From: Acidobacteriota bacterium | Lineage (GTDB): Bacteria > Acidobacteriota > Terriglobia > Terriglobales > Acidobacteriaceae | NCBI GenBank assembly: GCA_021846065.1 | Contig: JAJZCP010000048.1 | Span: forward strand, 1 to 8,859 | DNA: 8,859 bases | Direction of reading: 5' to 3' | In this document: positions 1 through 6,948 of the stretch, piece after piece | How the letters are laid out: each line of letters begins with the position of its first letter | How positions within the stretch are numbered: the stretch's first letter is position 1 | Translations under genes and position numbers: made by a program | The notes under the pieces: generated by a model | The model's database searches: none | What the model saw: the letters and a program-made list of their open reading frames with translations, nothing else | What the model was told of the DNA's origin: nothing

Positions 1-2
1 TG

Positions 3-275
3 GAAACGTGGCTGGGACGCGCGAACGCAGGAAGAGAACGATGTTGCGGCACCAGTTCCGCGCACTCGCCCGCGGCACAGCAAAGCGGAGCGTCCGACCA
101 GCCAGCCTCTCCACAGTCAGGCTCCAATGCGCCCGACGCAAAAAACCGCCCGGACGCAGCGCATCCGAGCGGTTCTCCTGATTCTTCTACCAATGGCTCA
201 GGCTCTTCCAGCCAGCCTGCTCCTGCCTCCTCCGGCACAGCAACGCCTCAAACGCAATCTCCCCAGGCCCAGTGA
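3..275 (+). CDS. Possible C-terminal tail of an unrecognised plus-strand protein (5' end outside the window)
   Basis: This frame is open from the left edge to a TGA at 273-275. The last roughly 75 residues are rich in Ser, Pro, Ala, Gln, Gly, Thr and Asn and nearly free of Arg, which is typical of a disordered C-terminal tail. The other two plus frames are Arg-rich or end earlier or later without protein-like character. No domain or family can be recognised, so no function is proposed. The first dozen or so codons (Arg-containing, with AGA and CGA codons) look less coding than the rest, so the true frame at the very edge is uncertain. A minus-strand terminator hairpin lies inside this stretch at 140-174, which either means convergent genes overlap their 3' ends or argues against this being a gene. 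Frame 1 is also open to 366 and is a weaker alternative. Confidence 0.35.
   Translation, partial: ETWLGRANAGRERCCGTSSAHSPAAQQSGASDQPASPQSGSNAPDAKNRPDAAHPSGSPDSSTNGSGSSSQPAPASSGTATPQTQSPQAQ
140..174 (-). terminator. Rho-independent terminator for minus-strand transcription
   Basis: Read on the minus strand, AACCGCTCGGA and TCCGGGCGGTT form an 11-bp stem around a 9-nt loop. The final TT of the stem runs into four more T residues, giving six T in a row (plus-strand A run at 140-145). One pair in the stem is G-U on the minus strand. On the plus strand the same position would be a C-A mismatch, and there is no comparable T run on that side. The structure is therefore oriented to stop leftward transcription, most likely the message carrying the small membrane protein and perhaps the mannosidase. 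Confidence 0.65.
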
Positions 276-325
276 AGCCGCGGCAACATCCGCTTCACAG
301 CAACAGCCCGACAGAGGCCCACACC

Positions 326-436
326 TCAATGATGTGAATCTTCCTTCTGGCGGCTCGTCAGCGTAGCCCACAACACACAGGCCAGAAAGACCACCGCCAA
401 CAGCGGCACAACGAAAAATGGCGAAGTAATATCCAT
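326..436 (-). CDS. Small single-span membrane protein, 36 aa
   Basis: This short frame starts at ATG (434-436) behind a GAGGGG ribosome-binding site at 443-448 with 6-nt spacing, and ends in TGA at 326-328. The product has a short polar N-terminus (MDITSP), one hydrophobic segment at about residues 7-26 ending in a Trp-containing stretch (FLACVLWATL), and a charged tail with Arg, Lys, Glu, Asp and two His. By the positive-inside rule the C-terminus should face the cytoplasm. The pattern of a hydrophobic span ending in L-W-A followed by a charged tail is reminiscent of CcoQ/FixQ-type small oxidase subunits, but no ccoN, ccoO or ccoP gene is in view and the match is only a resemblance. It lies 72 nt downstream of the mannosidase stop on the same strand and upstream of the terminator at 140-174, so it could be the last gene of that transcript. 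A chance frame is possible given its length. Confidence 0.5.
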   Translation of the reverse strand: MDITSPFFVVPLLAVVFLACVLWATLTSRQKEDSHH

Positions 437-508
437 AACAATCCCCTCGAAATCAGACTAGCACGAACCGCTTCCGCCCGGCTCACCCCAACTCCAGCGT
501 TCCCGTTT

Positions 509-3500
509 TCACTCCGCCTGCCTCTTCATTCCCGCCGCTTTCCCAGTCGGGTAATTCACGCAGATGGTCAGAATCTCATACGGCTTGATCGCAACCTTGA
601 CCATGTCGCCCTCGACAGACAGCGGCGCGCCTTCGGGCTTCTCCATCATGTTGGTCACTGTCGCTCCGGTTGCACCTTGCGGCAGATGCACGGCGACGGT
701 GGCGGTTTTGCCAGCCCACTCATACATGCGCAGAATCAGCCCATCACTGTCCTCGGCCTTTTTCACCGCCGTCAGCACCACGTTCTCTGCATCCACCCGC
801 ACAAACGAGTGCTCCGCTGGCAACGCGCCGGCATGCGCCGTCGTTACTGTCGCGGTCAGAGGATAGTTGTACTCCCAGCCGTGCCGCACCGTCAGCGCCT
901 GCTTCCAGTCGCCCGCATGCGGATACAACGCGTAGCGGAAGTGGCGCTCGCCGCGATCCGCATCCGGGTCCGGCCACGTCGGCGAACGCAGCAGGCTCAG
1001 CCGCAGCACGTTTCCCGCGCAGTCATAGCCAAACTTCGACTCGTTGATCAGACTCATGCCCAGTTGGCCGTCGCTGCCGCTCAGGTCTGCCCAGCGCTGC
1101 GCCGGAACCTCGAACTGCGCCTTTTCCCACGAATTCCGCCGCTGGGTCGTCCGCTCGATGCTTCCGAACGGTATCTCGTAAGTTGCGAAATCGTTCTGCA
1201 CCGCCAGTGGAAACGCCGCCTTCAGCAGCACGTGTGTCTCGTGCCAGTCGATTTGGCTCTCCACGTCAACTTCATCGGCATCCGGCGTCAGTCGCAGCGT
1301 CTGCTCAAACCGCGAGCTTTGCCAGTGCCTCGCCACCGTCACCGCCTGACCGTCGGCATCGGCGGTCACCGCATCCACCATCGTCAGCTCGGTCGGCTTC
1401 TGGTCCAGGGTTCCCGGATCAATGTTCCAGGCGTCGTAATTCTTCGGCGTATCTTTGAATGCCTGCAACTCGTTGCCACAGCCACCAGCGGCCAGCGTCT
1501 CGGCCTGCGCCTGTTTGTCGTAGAGGCTCGTAATGCAACCCGTCTGTCTGCTGATTTTCACCCGCAGCCGTGCATTCTCCAGAACAAAATCGCCGCTCTC
1601 CTCGCGCACAGTCTTCGCCGCGGCTGGATTCGCCTTCGCAGCCGTCGATTCCACCCACAGCACCTTGTAGCCCAGCGCCGGAACGTTGTCAGCTTCGATC
1701 CGCAGCGTCGTGACGCCGGTTGCAGCATCGCGCTTCACCACGTGGGCCGCCGCGTGCGCCACACCGTTGCCCGCCACGGCATAATCTGCGATCGTCCCGC
1801 CTGGAGCCATCTGCACCGTCGCCATCACCTCGCCGGATCGCGCCCATCCCAGCGGGTTCATCACCACCACCGGCGTTCCTGCGTGCTCCGTATTCACGCG
1901 CTCCAGCAGCGTCTGACGCGCGCCCGACGAAATCTCGTTCGTCGACCAGCGCACCACGGCGTAATCCTTCTGCGCATCCTTGTAGATCACGCCGATTCCC
2001 GACCCGGCCGCCAGATCGTGAAACTGGTTGAAGAGCACCTTCTTCCAGTCCTCGGTCAGTTCCGCCGCAGGATAAGGGCGTCCATCCAGCCATGCCAGCG
2101 AGGCCCACTTTTCCGCGTTCAAAACCTCCTCGCTGCTTTCGCGCATGCTCCGCTTATGCAGCGCCTGCGTCGTATACACACCGCGGTGATACTCCAGATA
2201 CAACTCGCTCTTCCACGTCGGAATACTGATCCGGCCCGGCACCGCCGGCGGTTCCTCATAGCCTTTCGCAATCGACGTGTAATCCCACGTCCGGCTCTCT
2301 GGCGCAATCTCTTTTTCTACTTTCTCGAAATACGGCAGCGCCAGACCGAACTCAATCTTCGGCGTCACCGTCGCTGTCGAGTTTGCCGCCGACGCGCCGT
2401 CCGGCGACCAGTGGAATCCCTCGTCCAGAATCGCCCGAGTCGGTCCGCCTCCATGGTCGCCCACTCCGTAAAGGTCCATCATCTCCGGCAATCCCGGCGC
2501 ATACTCCCGCGCCGTCTTCAGATCGCGCGCCAGACGCACAGGGTTCAGATTCCCATTCGCATAGTCGTGCGGAAAATACGCCAGCACCTTTGAGCCATCC
2601 GGCGACTCCCACCAGAACAGCTTGAACGGAAGCTGATTGGTGTCATTCCAGGTCATCTTCTGCGTCACAAAGTAATCCACGCCGCTCTTCTTGTAAATCT
2701 GCGGAAGCTGCCAGTTGTATCCAAACGAATCCGGATTCCATCCCACCCGCACATCCACACCGTAGGCCTGCTCAAACCAGCGCTTGCCCACCAGCAACTG
2801 CCGCACCAGCGACTCGCCATCCGGCAGGTTCAGGTCCGGCTCCACCCACATGCCGCCGACCACCTCCCACCGACCTTCCTTGATCCGCTGCCTGATCTCC
2901 GCATTCATCTCCGGATACTTGTCGGCAATCCACTCGTTATACGCCGCCGCAGACTGCGTGTACGTGTACCGCGGATACTCATACATCAGTTGTAGTGCCG
3001 TGCCGAAGGTGCGCTTCACCACGTCTACTGTCTCGGTCCACGGCCACAGCCACGCTGCGTCGATATGCGAGTTCCCCGTCAGGTGCCAGGTCGCCGTCTG
3101 CAGCTCCGGCTTCAGCGCCTCCAGTTCCTTCTGCGCCTTCAGCAGCGACGCGTCAAACGCCTGTTGATCGCCCGCCGCCAGCGCCTTCAGATCCACGCTC
3201 GCCACTGCCTGATTCAGCTCCTGCTCCAGGTCGGCATTGCCCGGCGCTAGGCTCGGCAGCAGCAGCGCGGAAACCTCGATCTCCTTGCCCAGATCCACAG
3301 GATTCGGTCTCGTCTCCGGGAAGTCTACCCTGTACGTCGCCCCGTGGAACGACTTGTCATCCACCGTATGCAGCAGCTTCACCGCCACCGTCACGCTTTC
3401 TCCCGGCTTCGCGCCGTCAAACAGCACCACCGGCTCCAGATCGTCGCCCAGCGCCACGCGTCGCCCGTTGAAATACACGATCATCGGCATTGGGCCATTC

Positions 3501-3943
3501 GCGTAGGTGTGAAATTGAAACCATATCCGCGCTCCCGTCAGGTCATAGCCATTCAACAGCTTTGGCACCGTTACCCGCTGCCGAAACCACACGGCATCCT
3601 TCGGAGCCTTGCTGTTCCTCGCCACCACGGTCCAGTCGCTGTCGTCCAGCGCCGGATCTTCTCCATGCGCCAGATCGCCGGCATGCATCCGCCACTGCCC
3701 ATCCGGCAACTCAGCCAGCGATGCCAGCTTCGTCATCACCGTTTGCCGCGCCTCCGGCTGGCTCACCATCCAGGCGCGATCCGCCGCGTTTTGCGCCGTT
3801 GCTGCAACTGTCACGCACGCCATCGCGCTGCATGCCAGCAGTCCACGCATCCATCCGCTGCGCTGCCGCACACTCCTTTGTCTTCCCTGATTTTTGCTTC
3901 TCGTTCCGCTCAGGACGAAGGCGTTGCTCTGCAAATGATTCAT
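509..3943 (-). CDS. Exported alpha-mannosidase, glycoside hydrolase family 38
   Basis: The 1144-residue product should hydrolyse alpha-mannosides in the periplasm or outside the cell. An ATG with AAAAGGA 9 nt upstream supports this start. The N-terminus is Arg-rich, followed by a hydrophobic stretch at about 33-50 and a plausible signal peptidase site after Ala-Thr-Ala (48-50). Residues about 70-210 look like a beta-rich, galactose-binding-like accessory domain (AVWFRQRVTVP; WFQF; FNGRRVALGDD). The GH38 catalytic domain starts near 285. It shows the metal ligands His293 and Asp295 (NSHIDAAWLW), the probable nucleophile Asp405 (GWNPDSFGYNWQLPQI), and His642 (NQFHDLAAGS) as the likely further zinc ligand. 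The Tyr/His-containing ELYLEYHRGVYTTQ lies in the central helical region. A C-terminal beta-domain follows, with the family-typical LENARLRVKISRQTGCITSLYDK-like start near 820-840. All expected catalytic residues are present. Exact linkage specificity cannot be read from sequence; MngB/YbgG-like bacterial enzymes are the nearest described type. It is longer than typical members because of the N-terminal domain. Confidence 0.95.
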   Translation of the reverse strand: MNHLQSNAFVLSGTRSKNQGRQRSVRQRSGWMRGLLACSAMACVTVAATAQNAADRAWMVSQPEARQTVMTKLASLAELPDGQWRMHAGDLAHGEDPALDDSDWTVVARNSKAPKDAVWFRQRVTVPKLLNGYDLTGARIWFQFHTYANGPMPMIVYFNGRRVALGDDLEPVVLFDGAKPGESVTVAVKLLHTVDDKSFHGATYRVDFPETRPNPVDLGKEIEVSALLLPSLAPGNADLEQELNQAVASVDLKALAAGDQQAFDASLLKAQKELEALKPELQTATWHLTGNSHIDAAWLWPWTETVDVVKRTFGTALQLMYEYPRYTYTQSAAAYNEWIADKYPEMNAEIRQRIKEGRWEVVGGMWVEPDLNLPDGESLVRQLLVGKRWFEQAYGVDVRVGWNPDSFGYNWQLPQIYKKSGVDYFVTQKMTWNDTNQLPFKLFWWESPDGSKVLAYFPHDYANGNLNPVRLARDLKTAREYAPGLPEMMDLYGVGDHGGGPTRAILDEGFHWSPDGASAANSTATVTPKIEFGLALPYFEKVEKEIAPESRTWDYTSIAKGYEEPPAVPGRISIPTWKSELYLEYHRGVYTTQALHKRSMRESSEEVLNAEKWASLAWLDGRPYPAAELTEDWKKVLFNQFHDLAAGSGIGVIYKDAQKDYAVVRWSTNEISSGARQTLLERVNTEHAGTPVVVMNPLGWARSGEVMATVQMAPGGTIADYAVAGNGVAHAAAHVVKRDAATGVTTLRIEADNVPALGYKVLWVESTAAKANPAAAKTVREESGDFVLENARLRVKISRQTGCITSLYDKQAQAETLAAGGCGNELQAFKDTPKNYDAWNIDPGTLDQKPTELTMVDAVTADADGQAVTVARHWQSSRFEQTLRLTPDADEVDVESQIDWHETHVLLKAAFPLAVQNDFATYEIPFGSIERTTQRRNSWEKAQFEVPAQRWADLSGSDGQLGMSLINESKFGYDCAGNVLRLSLLRSPTWPDPDADRGERHFRYALYPHAGDWKQALTVRHGWEYNYPLTATVTTAHAGALPAEHSFVRVDAENVVLTAVKKAEDSDGLILRMYEWAGKTATVAVHLPQGATGATVTNMMEKPEGAPLSVEGDMVKVAIKPYEILTICVNYPTGKAAGMKRQAE

Positions 3944-4055
3944 GGCAGGAAATCCTTTTCAGAAATCTACCGGCCCATCCTATCACTTCGTCGAACTCAG
4001 GCCCCCGCAGGCTTCGGCTTTATTGTCGATTTGCAAGCATCTGCCGGGCATGCCG

Positions 4056-5615
4056 TCACTCTTCGCTGTCTGTCCGCGGCAACTCATAACCCTGCTCTCG
4101 AAACATGCGCGCGCATACAGCGACCACTTCCGGATCCAACTTGCCCTGCGCCGCCAACGACTCCACTTCGCCCAGCGCAATCTCCACGCTCAACGCTTTG
4201 TGGTAGGGCCGTTCGCAGGCCATGGACTCCACGATGTCAGCTACGGCCAGCACTCTGGCGCCCGGCAGGATGCGGTCGCCCTGGAGGCCCAGAGGATAGC
4301 CTGATCCATCGAGTTTTTCGTGGTGCTGATGAACGATATCCGCGATCGGCCAGGGAAATGGAATATCTTTGAGAATCCGATAACCGACCTTCGGATGCTC
4401 CTTAATCTGTTCAAACTCTTCCGGGGTCAGCTTGTCCTGCTTGCTCAAAATCCCATGTGGGACGGCAAGCTTGCCAATGTCGTGGATCATCGCCGCCATG
4501 CGCAATCCCTGTATCTGATCTTCGCCCCAGCCCAGCTCACGAGCAATCTCGGCCGCAAAAGTTGCCACCCGGCTTTGATGCCCTCCGGTATACGAATCTC
4601 CTGCTTCGAACGCGCCTGCGATTGCCCCTACTGTCGCAGTGAGGGCTTCGGCAAGCTGTCGTTGCGCCGCTTCGCGAGCAGCGCGCTCCTGCTCAATCTG
4701 TTCTCGCTGCCGGAGCGAGTGCAGGCCCACTCCTATCTCTTGTGCCAGATGGCGGAAAGCCGCATAAACGACCGGACCAAAGGCATTCGGCTCTGAGGAA
4801 TAGACCCCGAGAATGCCGTCCTGCGCCTCGCCCACTTGAAAAGGAATTGTGATCATGCAGCGAATGCCCGCGTTCCTCGCGCGCTCGCGCCACGGCCTAT
4901 AGTTTTCGTCCGTCTCTACGTCTGCCACGAACTGGGCTTCGCCACTCCGAAAGGCAATGCCGACCGGTCCACGCCCACCGGCAAAGCTCCCGGATCCGCT
5001 GATCTCGAGATCCTCCAGGTAGTCCATTGCGGGGCCTGCTTTGGCTTGAATGTTGATGATGTAATCTGGTTCTTCACCCACTAACCCGATCCACGCCAAA
5101 ACGAAGGGCGAGTCCCAAGTGATCGCTTCGGCAATCTCCTGGAGCAGAGTTGCCGAAGATTGCGCCCGGACCAGCGTCAGTGCCACATCGGCATACGCAT
5201 GCAGCGCCCATCGCTTGGCAGCCAAACGCTGGTCCATATCCCTTTCGTGCGTTGCATTCCTCAGGGCACCGATCACGAACTCTCTTCCGGTGTACTCAAA
5301 GGGCCGGGAAAAGTTTATCTGGACGGGTAAAGACTCGCCATCCTGGCGCAGCAACATGGTTTTCAGCGTGATGTCGTCTTCCGTGGAATCCGCAAGGGCC
5401 AACTCCAGCGAGCACTGATCCAACTCCGGAACAAACAGACTTACCGGATTGCCCTCCAACTCGTCCAGGCCGTAACCCGCCAAAAGCGCTAGAGCGGCGT
5501 TAGCCTCCACCACCAGGAAGGATTCCAACTCAAGCACCACCATGGCAACCGGCAACCTGTTCCAGCGTGTCTGACTCCAGCTTTCCGCGCGGGAAAACTC
5601 AACTTCATCCTCCAT
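4056..5615 (-). CDS. PAS-GAF-HD-GYP cyclic-di-GMP phosphodiesterase
   Basis: A soluble 519-residue signalling protein, expected to hydrolyse c-di-GMP in response to an unknown signal. Numbering is from the ATG at 5613-5615. A PAS domain covers about 17-125 and ends in a typical PAS beta-strand (REFVIGALRNATHERD). A GAF domain covers about 143-298 (GPVGIAFRSGEAQFV; CMITIPF; GILGVYSSEPNAF). A short charged coiled-coil linker (300-325) leads into the HD-GYP domain, about 326-505. Key residues are intact: His346 (YTGGHQSRV), His378-Asp379 (HDIGKLAVP), His407 (EHPKVGYRIL), His431-His432 and GYP 439-441 (HHEKLDGSGYP), and Asp460 (VADIVES). The GGHQ form, lacking a Glu four residues before His346, suggests a two-metal rather than three-metal site; this is an inference. 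A TTG at 5616-5618 is an in-frame alternative start: GGGAGG at 5626-5631 is 7 nt from TTG and 10 nt from ATG. There are no membrane segments and no receiver domain. It is divergent from the cys operon and upstream of the mannosidase, with no evident functional link. Confidence 0.93.
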   Translation of the reverse strand: MEDEVEFSRAESWSQTRWNRLPVAMVVLELESFLVVEANAALALLAGYGLDELEGNPVSLFVPELDQCSLELALADSTEDDITLKTMLLRQDGESLPVQINFSRPFEYTGREFVIGALRNATHERDMDQRLAAKRWALHAYADVALTLVRAQSSATLLQEIAEAITWDSPFVLAWIGLVGEEPDYIINIQAKAGPAMDYLEDLEISGSGSFAGGRGPVGIAFRSGEAQFVADVETDENYRPWRERARNAGIRCMITIPFQVGEAQDGILGVYSSEPNAFGPVVYAAFRHLAQEIGVGLHSLRQREQIEQERAAREAAQRQLAEALTATVGAIAGAFEAGDSYTGGHQSRVATFAAEIARELGWGEDQIQGLRMAAMIHDIGKLAVPHGILSKQDKLTPEEFEQIKEHPKVGYRILKDIPFPWPIADIVHQHHEKLDGSGYPLGLQGDRILPGARVLAVADIVESMACERPYHKALSVEIALGEVESLAAQGKLDPEVVAVCARMFREQGYELPRTDSEE

Positions 5616-5837
5616 CAACGTCCGACCTCCCGAACGCGCAGCTTACAACGCATGGTTTTTCGTGAAATTCACTTCGGATTACTGCGTGACCCTATAATTC
5701 ATCCACCCTAAGTCGGAGTCGACAAATTCGTCAATACATCTTTTCGAATTGCTCAGGATAAATTTGAATCACGAACCTATTTTTGTTACCTTATAACCAC
5801 ACATGACGCGTTCTGCACACATCATGGTCTGTTGTTG

Positions 5838-5859
5838 CCTGTCGAACATCTTCGACGGG
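5838..5859 (+). other. RNA hairpin in the cysD upstream region
   Basis: CCTGTCGAA, loop CATC, TTCGACGGG form a 9-bp stem when read as plus-strand RNA, with one U-G wobble; two further wobble pairs could extend it. On the minus strand the wobble becomes an A-C mismatch, which points to a plus-strand RNA role. The bases after it are T-rich (TGTCTGTTCT) but not a T run, so it is not a standard terminator. It would lie in a long cysD leader only if transcription starts upstream, for example near 5705. It may alternatively be a DNA operator, since TCGAA-CATC-TTCGA is a perfect inverted repeat. Confidence 0.4.
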
Positions 5860-5906
5860 TGTCTGTTCTAGTCTCTGATTCTTACCCTATAGCAATTTTC
5901 AGAGGT

Positions 5907-5935
5907 CACACCCGAGCTGAATCAGCCCGTGTGTA
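5907..5935. promoter_or_regulatory. Imperfect palindrome upstream of cysD, possible operator
   Basis: The two 14-base arms, CACACCCGAGCTGA and TCAGCCCGTGTGTA, are reverse complements at 11 of 14 positions around a central A at 5921. The size and symmetry suit a dimeric DNA-binding protein. It ends just before the -10-like TATACG at 5940-5945, so a bound protein could cover a -35 region and control cysD. Which regulator would bind is not known. A transcript hairpin is also possible, though the loop would be very tight. Confidence 0.4.
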
Positions 5936-5989
5936 CCCCTATACGAACATTGGCCTTCAGCTTGAAATCCACTCAAAGCCGAGGTTCCA

Positions 5990-6946
5990 ATGAGCGTTCT
6001 CGACATCCTTCCTGAATCTTCTTCTCAGCCAAACGCGCTGCCATCGGCTCCGCGACTGAGCCACCTTCGCCAGCTTGAGGCGGAGAGCATTCACATCCTG
6101 CGCGAGGTTGTCTCTGAGTTCGAGCGGCCCGTCATGCTCTACTCCATCGGCAAAGATTCCTCCGTCATGCTGCGCCTGGCGCAAAAGGCTTTTTTCCCTG
6201 CACCCATTCCGTTTCCGCTGCTGCACATCGACACCGGTTTCAAGTTTCGCGAGATGATTGAGTTCCGCGACCGTATGGCGCGCGAGGTCGGCGCGGAGCT
6301 TCACGTCTGGCGCAATGAACCGGCCATCGCCGCCGGAACCAATCCCATCGCCCTCGACACCAAGCGCTGCTGCGGACTGCTGAAGACGCAGGCACTGCTG
6401 GATGGGCTGCGCCACCACAACTTTGACGCGGCCTTTGGCGGGGCGCGGCGCGACGAGGAGAAATCCCGCGCCAAGGAGCGCATCTACTCCTTCCGCGACG
6501 GCGCCGGGCAGTGGGATCCGAAGAACCAGAGGCCGGAACTGTGGAACCTCTACAACGCGCGCATCCATCCCGGCGAAAGCATTCGCGTCTTTCCGCTTTC
6601 GAACTGGACGGAGATGGACGTGTGGCAATACATCCACGAGGAAAACATCCCTGTCGTCGATCTTTACTTTGCCAAAGAGCGGCCCATGTATCTGCGCGGC
6701 GAAGCGCTGTTGCCGATCGAGCAATCCTTCGTCGCGCTGCCTGGCGAGCAGCCTCAGATGGTCAAGTGCCGCCTGCGTTCGCTCGGTTGCAGCCCCTGCA
6801 CAGGGGCCATTCGCTCCGATGCAGCCACCATCCCGGAGATCATTGCCGAGCTGCTTTCATTCCGTTCCTCCGAGCGCGCTAACCGCGTCATCGACCACGA
6901 CCAGGAAGGCTCCATGGAGCTGAAAAAACGCGAAGGATATTTCTAA
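5990..6946 (+). CDS. cysD: Sulfate adenylyltransferase subunit 2 (ATP sulfurylase small subunit)
   Basis: CysD is the catalytic subunit of the heterodimeric cytoplasmic ATP sulfurylase. It joins ATP and sulfate into APS and pyrophosphate, driven by GTP hydrolysis in CysN. The 318-residue product shows the ATP pyrophosphatase loop SIGKDSSV at 52-59, the HIDTGFKF strand at 79-86, the conserved [10 protein letters not shown] (123-132), the family block [15 protein letters not shown] at 150-164, [13 protein letters not shown] at 203-215, and [10 protein letters not shown] at 265-274. It ends in the typical KKREGYF. The length is slightly above the roughly 300 residues usual for the family, owing to a short N-terminal extension. 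The ATG start has GAGG 5 nt upstream. Its stop is only 2 nt before the cysN ATG, so the two are probably translationally coupled as the first genes of a cysDNH operon. Confidence 0.97.
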   Translation: MSVLDILPESSSQPNALPSAPRLSHLRQLEAESIHILREVVSEFERPVMLYSIGKDSSVMLRLAQKAFFPAPIPFPLLHIDTGFKFREMIEFRDRMAREVGAELHVWRNEPAIAAGTNPIALDTKRCCGLLKTQALLDGLRHHNFDAAFGGARRDEEKSRAKERIYSFRDGAGQWDPKNQRPELWNLYNARIHPGESIRVFPLSNWTEMDVWQYIHEENIPVVDLYFAKERPMYLRGEALLPIEQSFVALPGEQPQMVKCRLRSLGCSPCTGAIRSDAATIPEIIAELLSFRSSERANRVIDHDQEGSMELKKREGYF

Positions 6947-6948
6947 TC

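Larger units (their letters stand above)
5690..5944 (+). repeat. Three CCCTATA boxes upstream of cysD
   Basis: CCCTATA occurs at 5690-5696 (followed by AT), 5885-5891 (followed by GC) and 5937-5943 (followed by C). The first two are preceded by A, giving ACCCTATA. The second and third flank the palindrome at 5907-5935. They could be -10 boxes of successive promoters or copies of a regulator half-site. A 7-mer three times in about 255 AT-rich bases may also be chance. Confidence 0.3.
5619..5989. promoter_or_regulatory. Divergent intergenic region between the HD-GYP gene and cysD
   Basis: This 371-bp stretch is much more AT-rich than its surroundings and has no convincing gene. It should hold promoters for both directions. 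Plus-strand -10-like elements include a perfect TATAAT at 5693-5698 (only a weak TTCACT at 5668-5673 upstream, spacing 19), TATAAC at 5792-5797, and TATACG at 5940-5945. On the minus strand, TTGACG at 5729-5734 resembles a -35 box but lacks a good partner. None of these pairs is strong enough to assign a start site. The cysD ribosome-binding site is GAGG at 5981-5984, 5 nt before the ATG. The structured elements inside are listed separately. No SAM riboswitch signature was recognised. Confidence 0.6.

Noticed and set aside
127..366. A 79-codon plus-strand frame at the left edge
   Set aside because: It has no ribosome-binding site and a Pro/Arg/Leu/Gln composition, and it crosses the terminator and the start of the small membrane gene. 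The overlapping frame ending at 275 looks more protein-like.
677..2593. A 638-codon open frame on the plus strand opposite the mannosidase gene
   Set aside because: It is extremely rich in Arg, His, Gln and Leu with no recognisable domain, and lies fully antisense to a gene with intact GH38 catalytic motifs. It is a by-product of GC-rich codon usage.
3848..3850. Internal Met32 as the mannosidase start, directly before the signal peptide core
   Set aside because: It would give a neater signal peptide, but no good ribosome-binding site precedes it, whereas Met1 has AAAAGGA at 9 nt. It is kept only as an alternative.
3344..4372. A 342-codon plus-strand frame spanning the mannosidase start, the gap and the end of the HD-GYP gene
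   Set aside because: His/Arg/Pro-rich composition across three unrelated regions, and both overlapped genes are secure.
509..5615. A functional link between the mannosidase and the HD-GYP protein as a signalling-controlled glycan-use system
   Set aside because: They share only strand and a 112-bp gap. There is no transporter, no regulator and no other carbohydrate gene in view to support a pathway.
5699..5989. A SAM or other known riboswitch in the cysD leader
   Set aside because: None of the conserved core sequences I know for SAM riboswitches is present. Only a simple hairpin and a palindrome are seen.
5957..6724. A 255-codon open frame on the minus strand opposite cysD
   Set aside because: It is antisense to a well-supported cysD, and no motif is visible in it.
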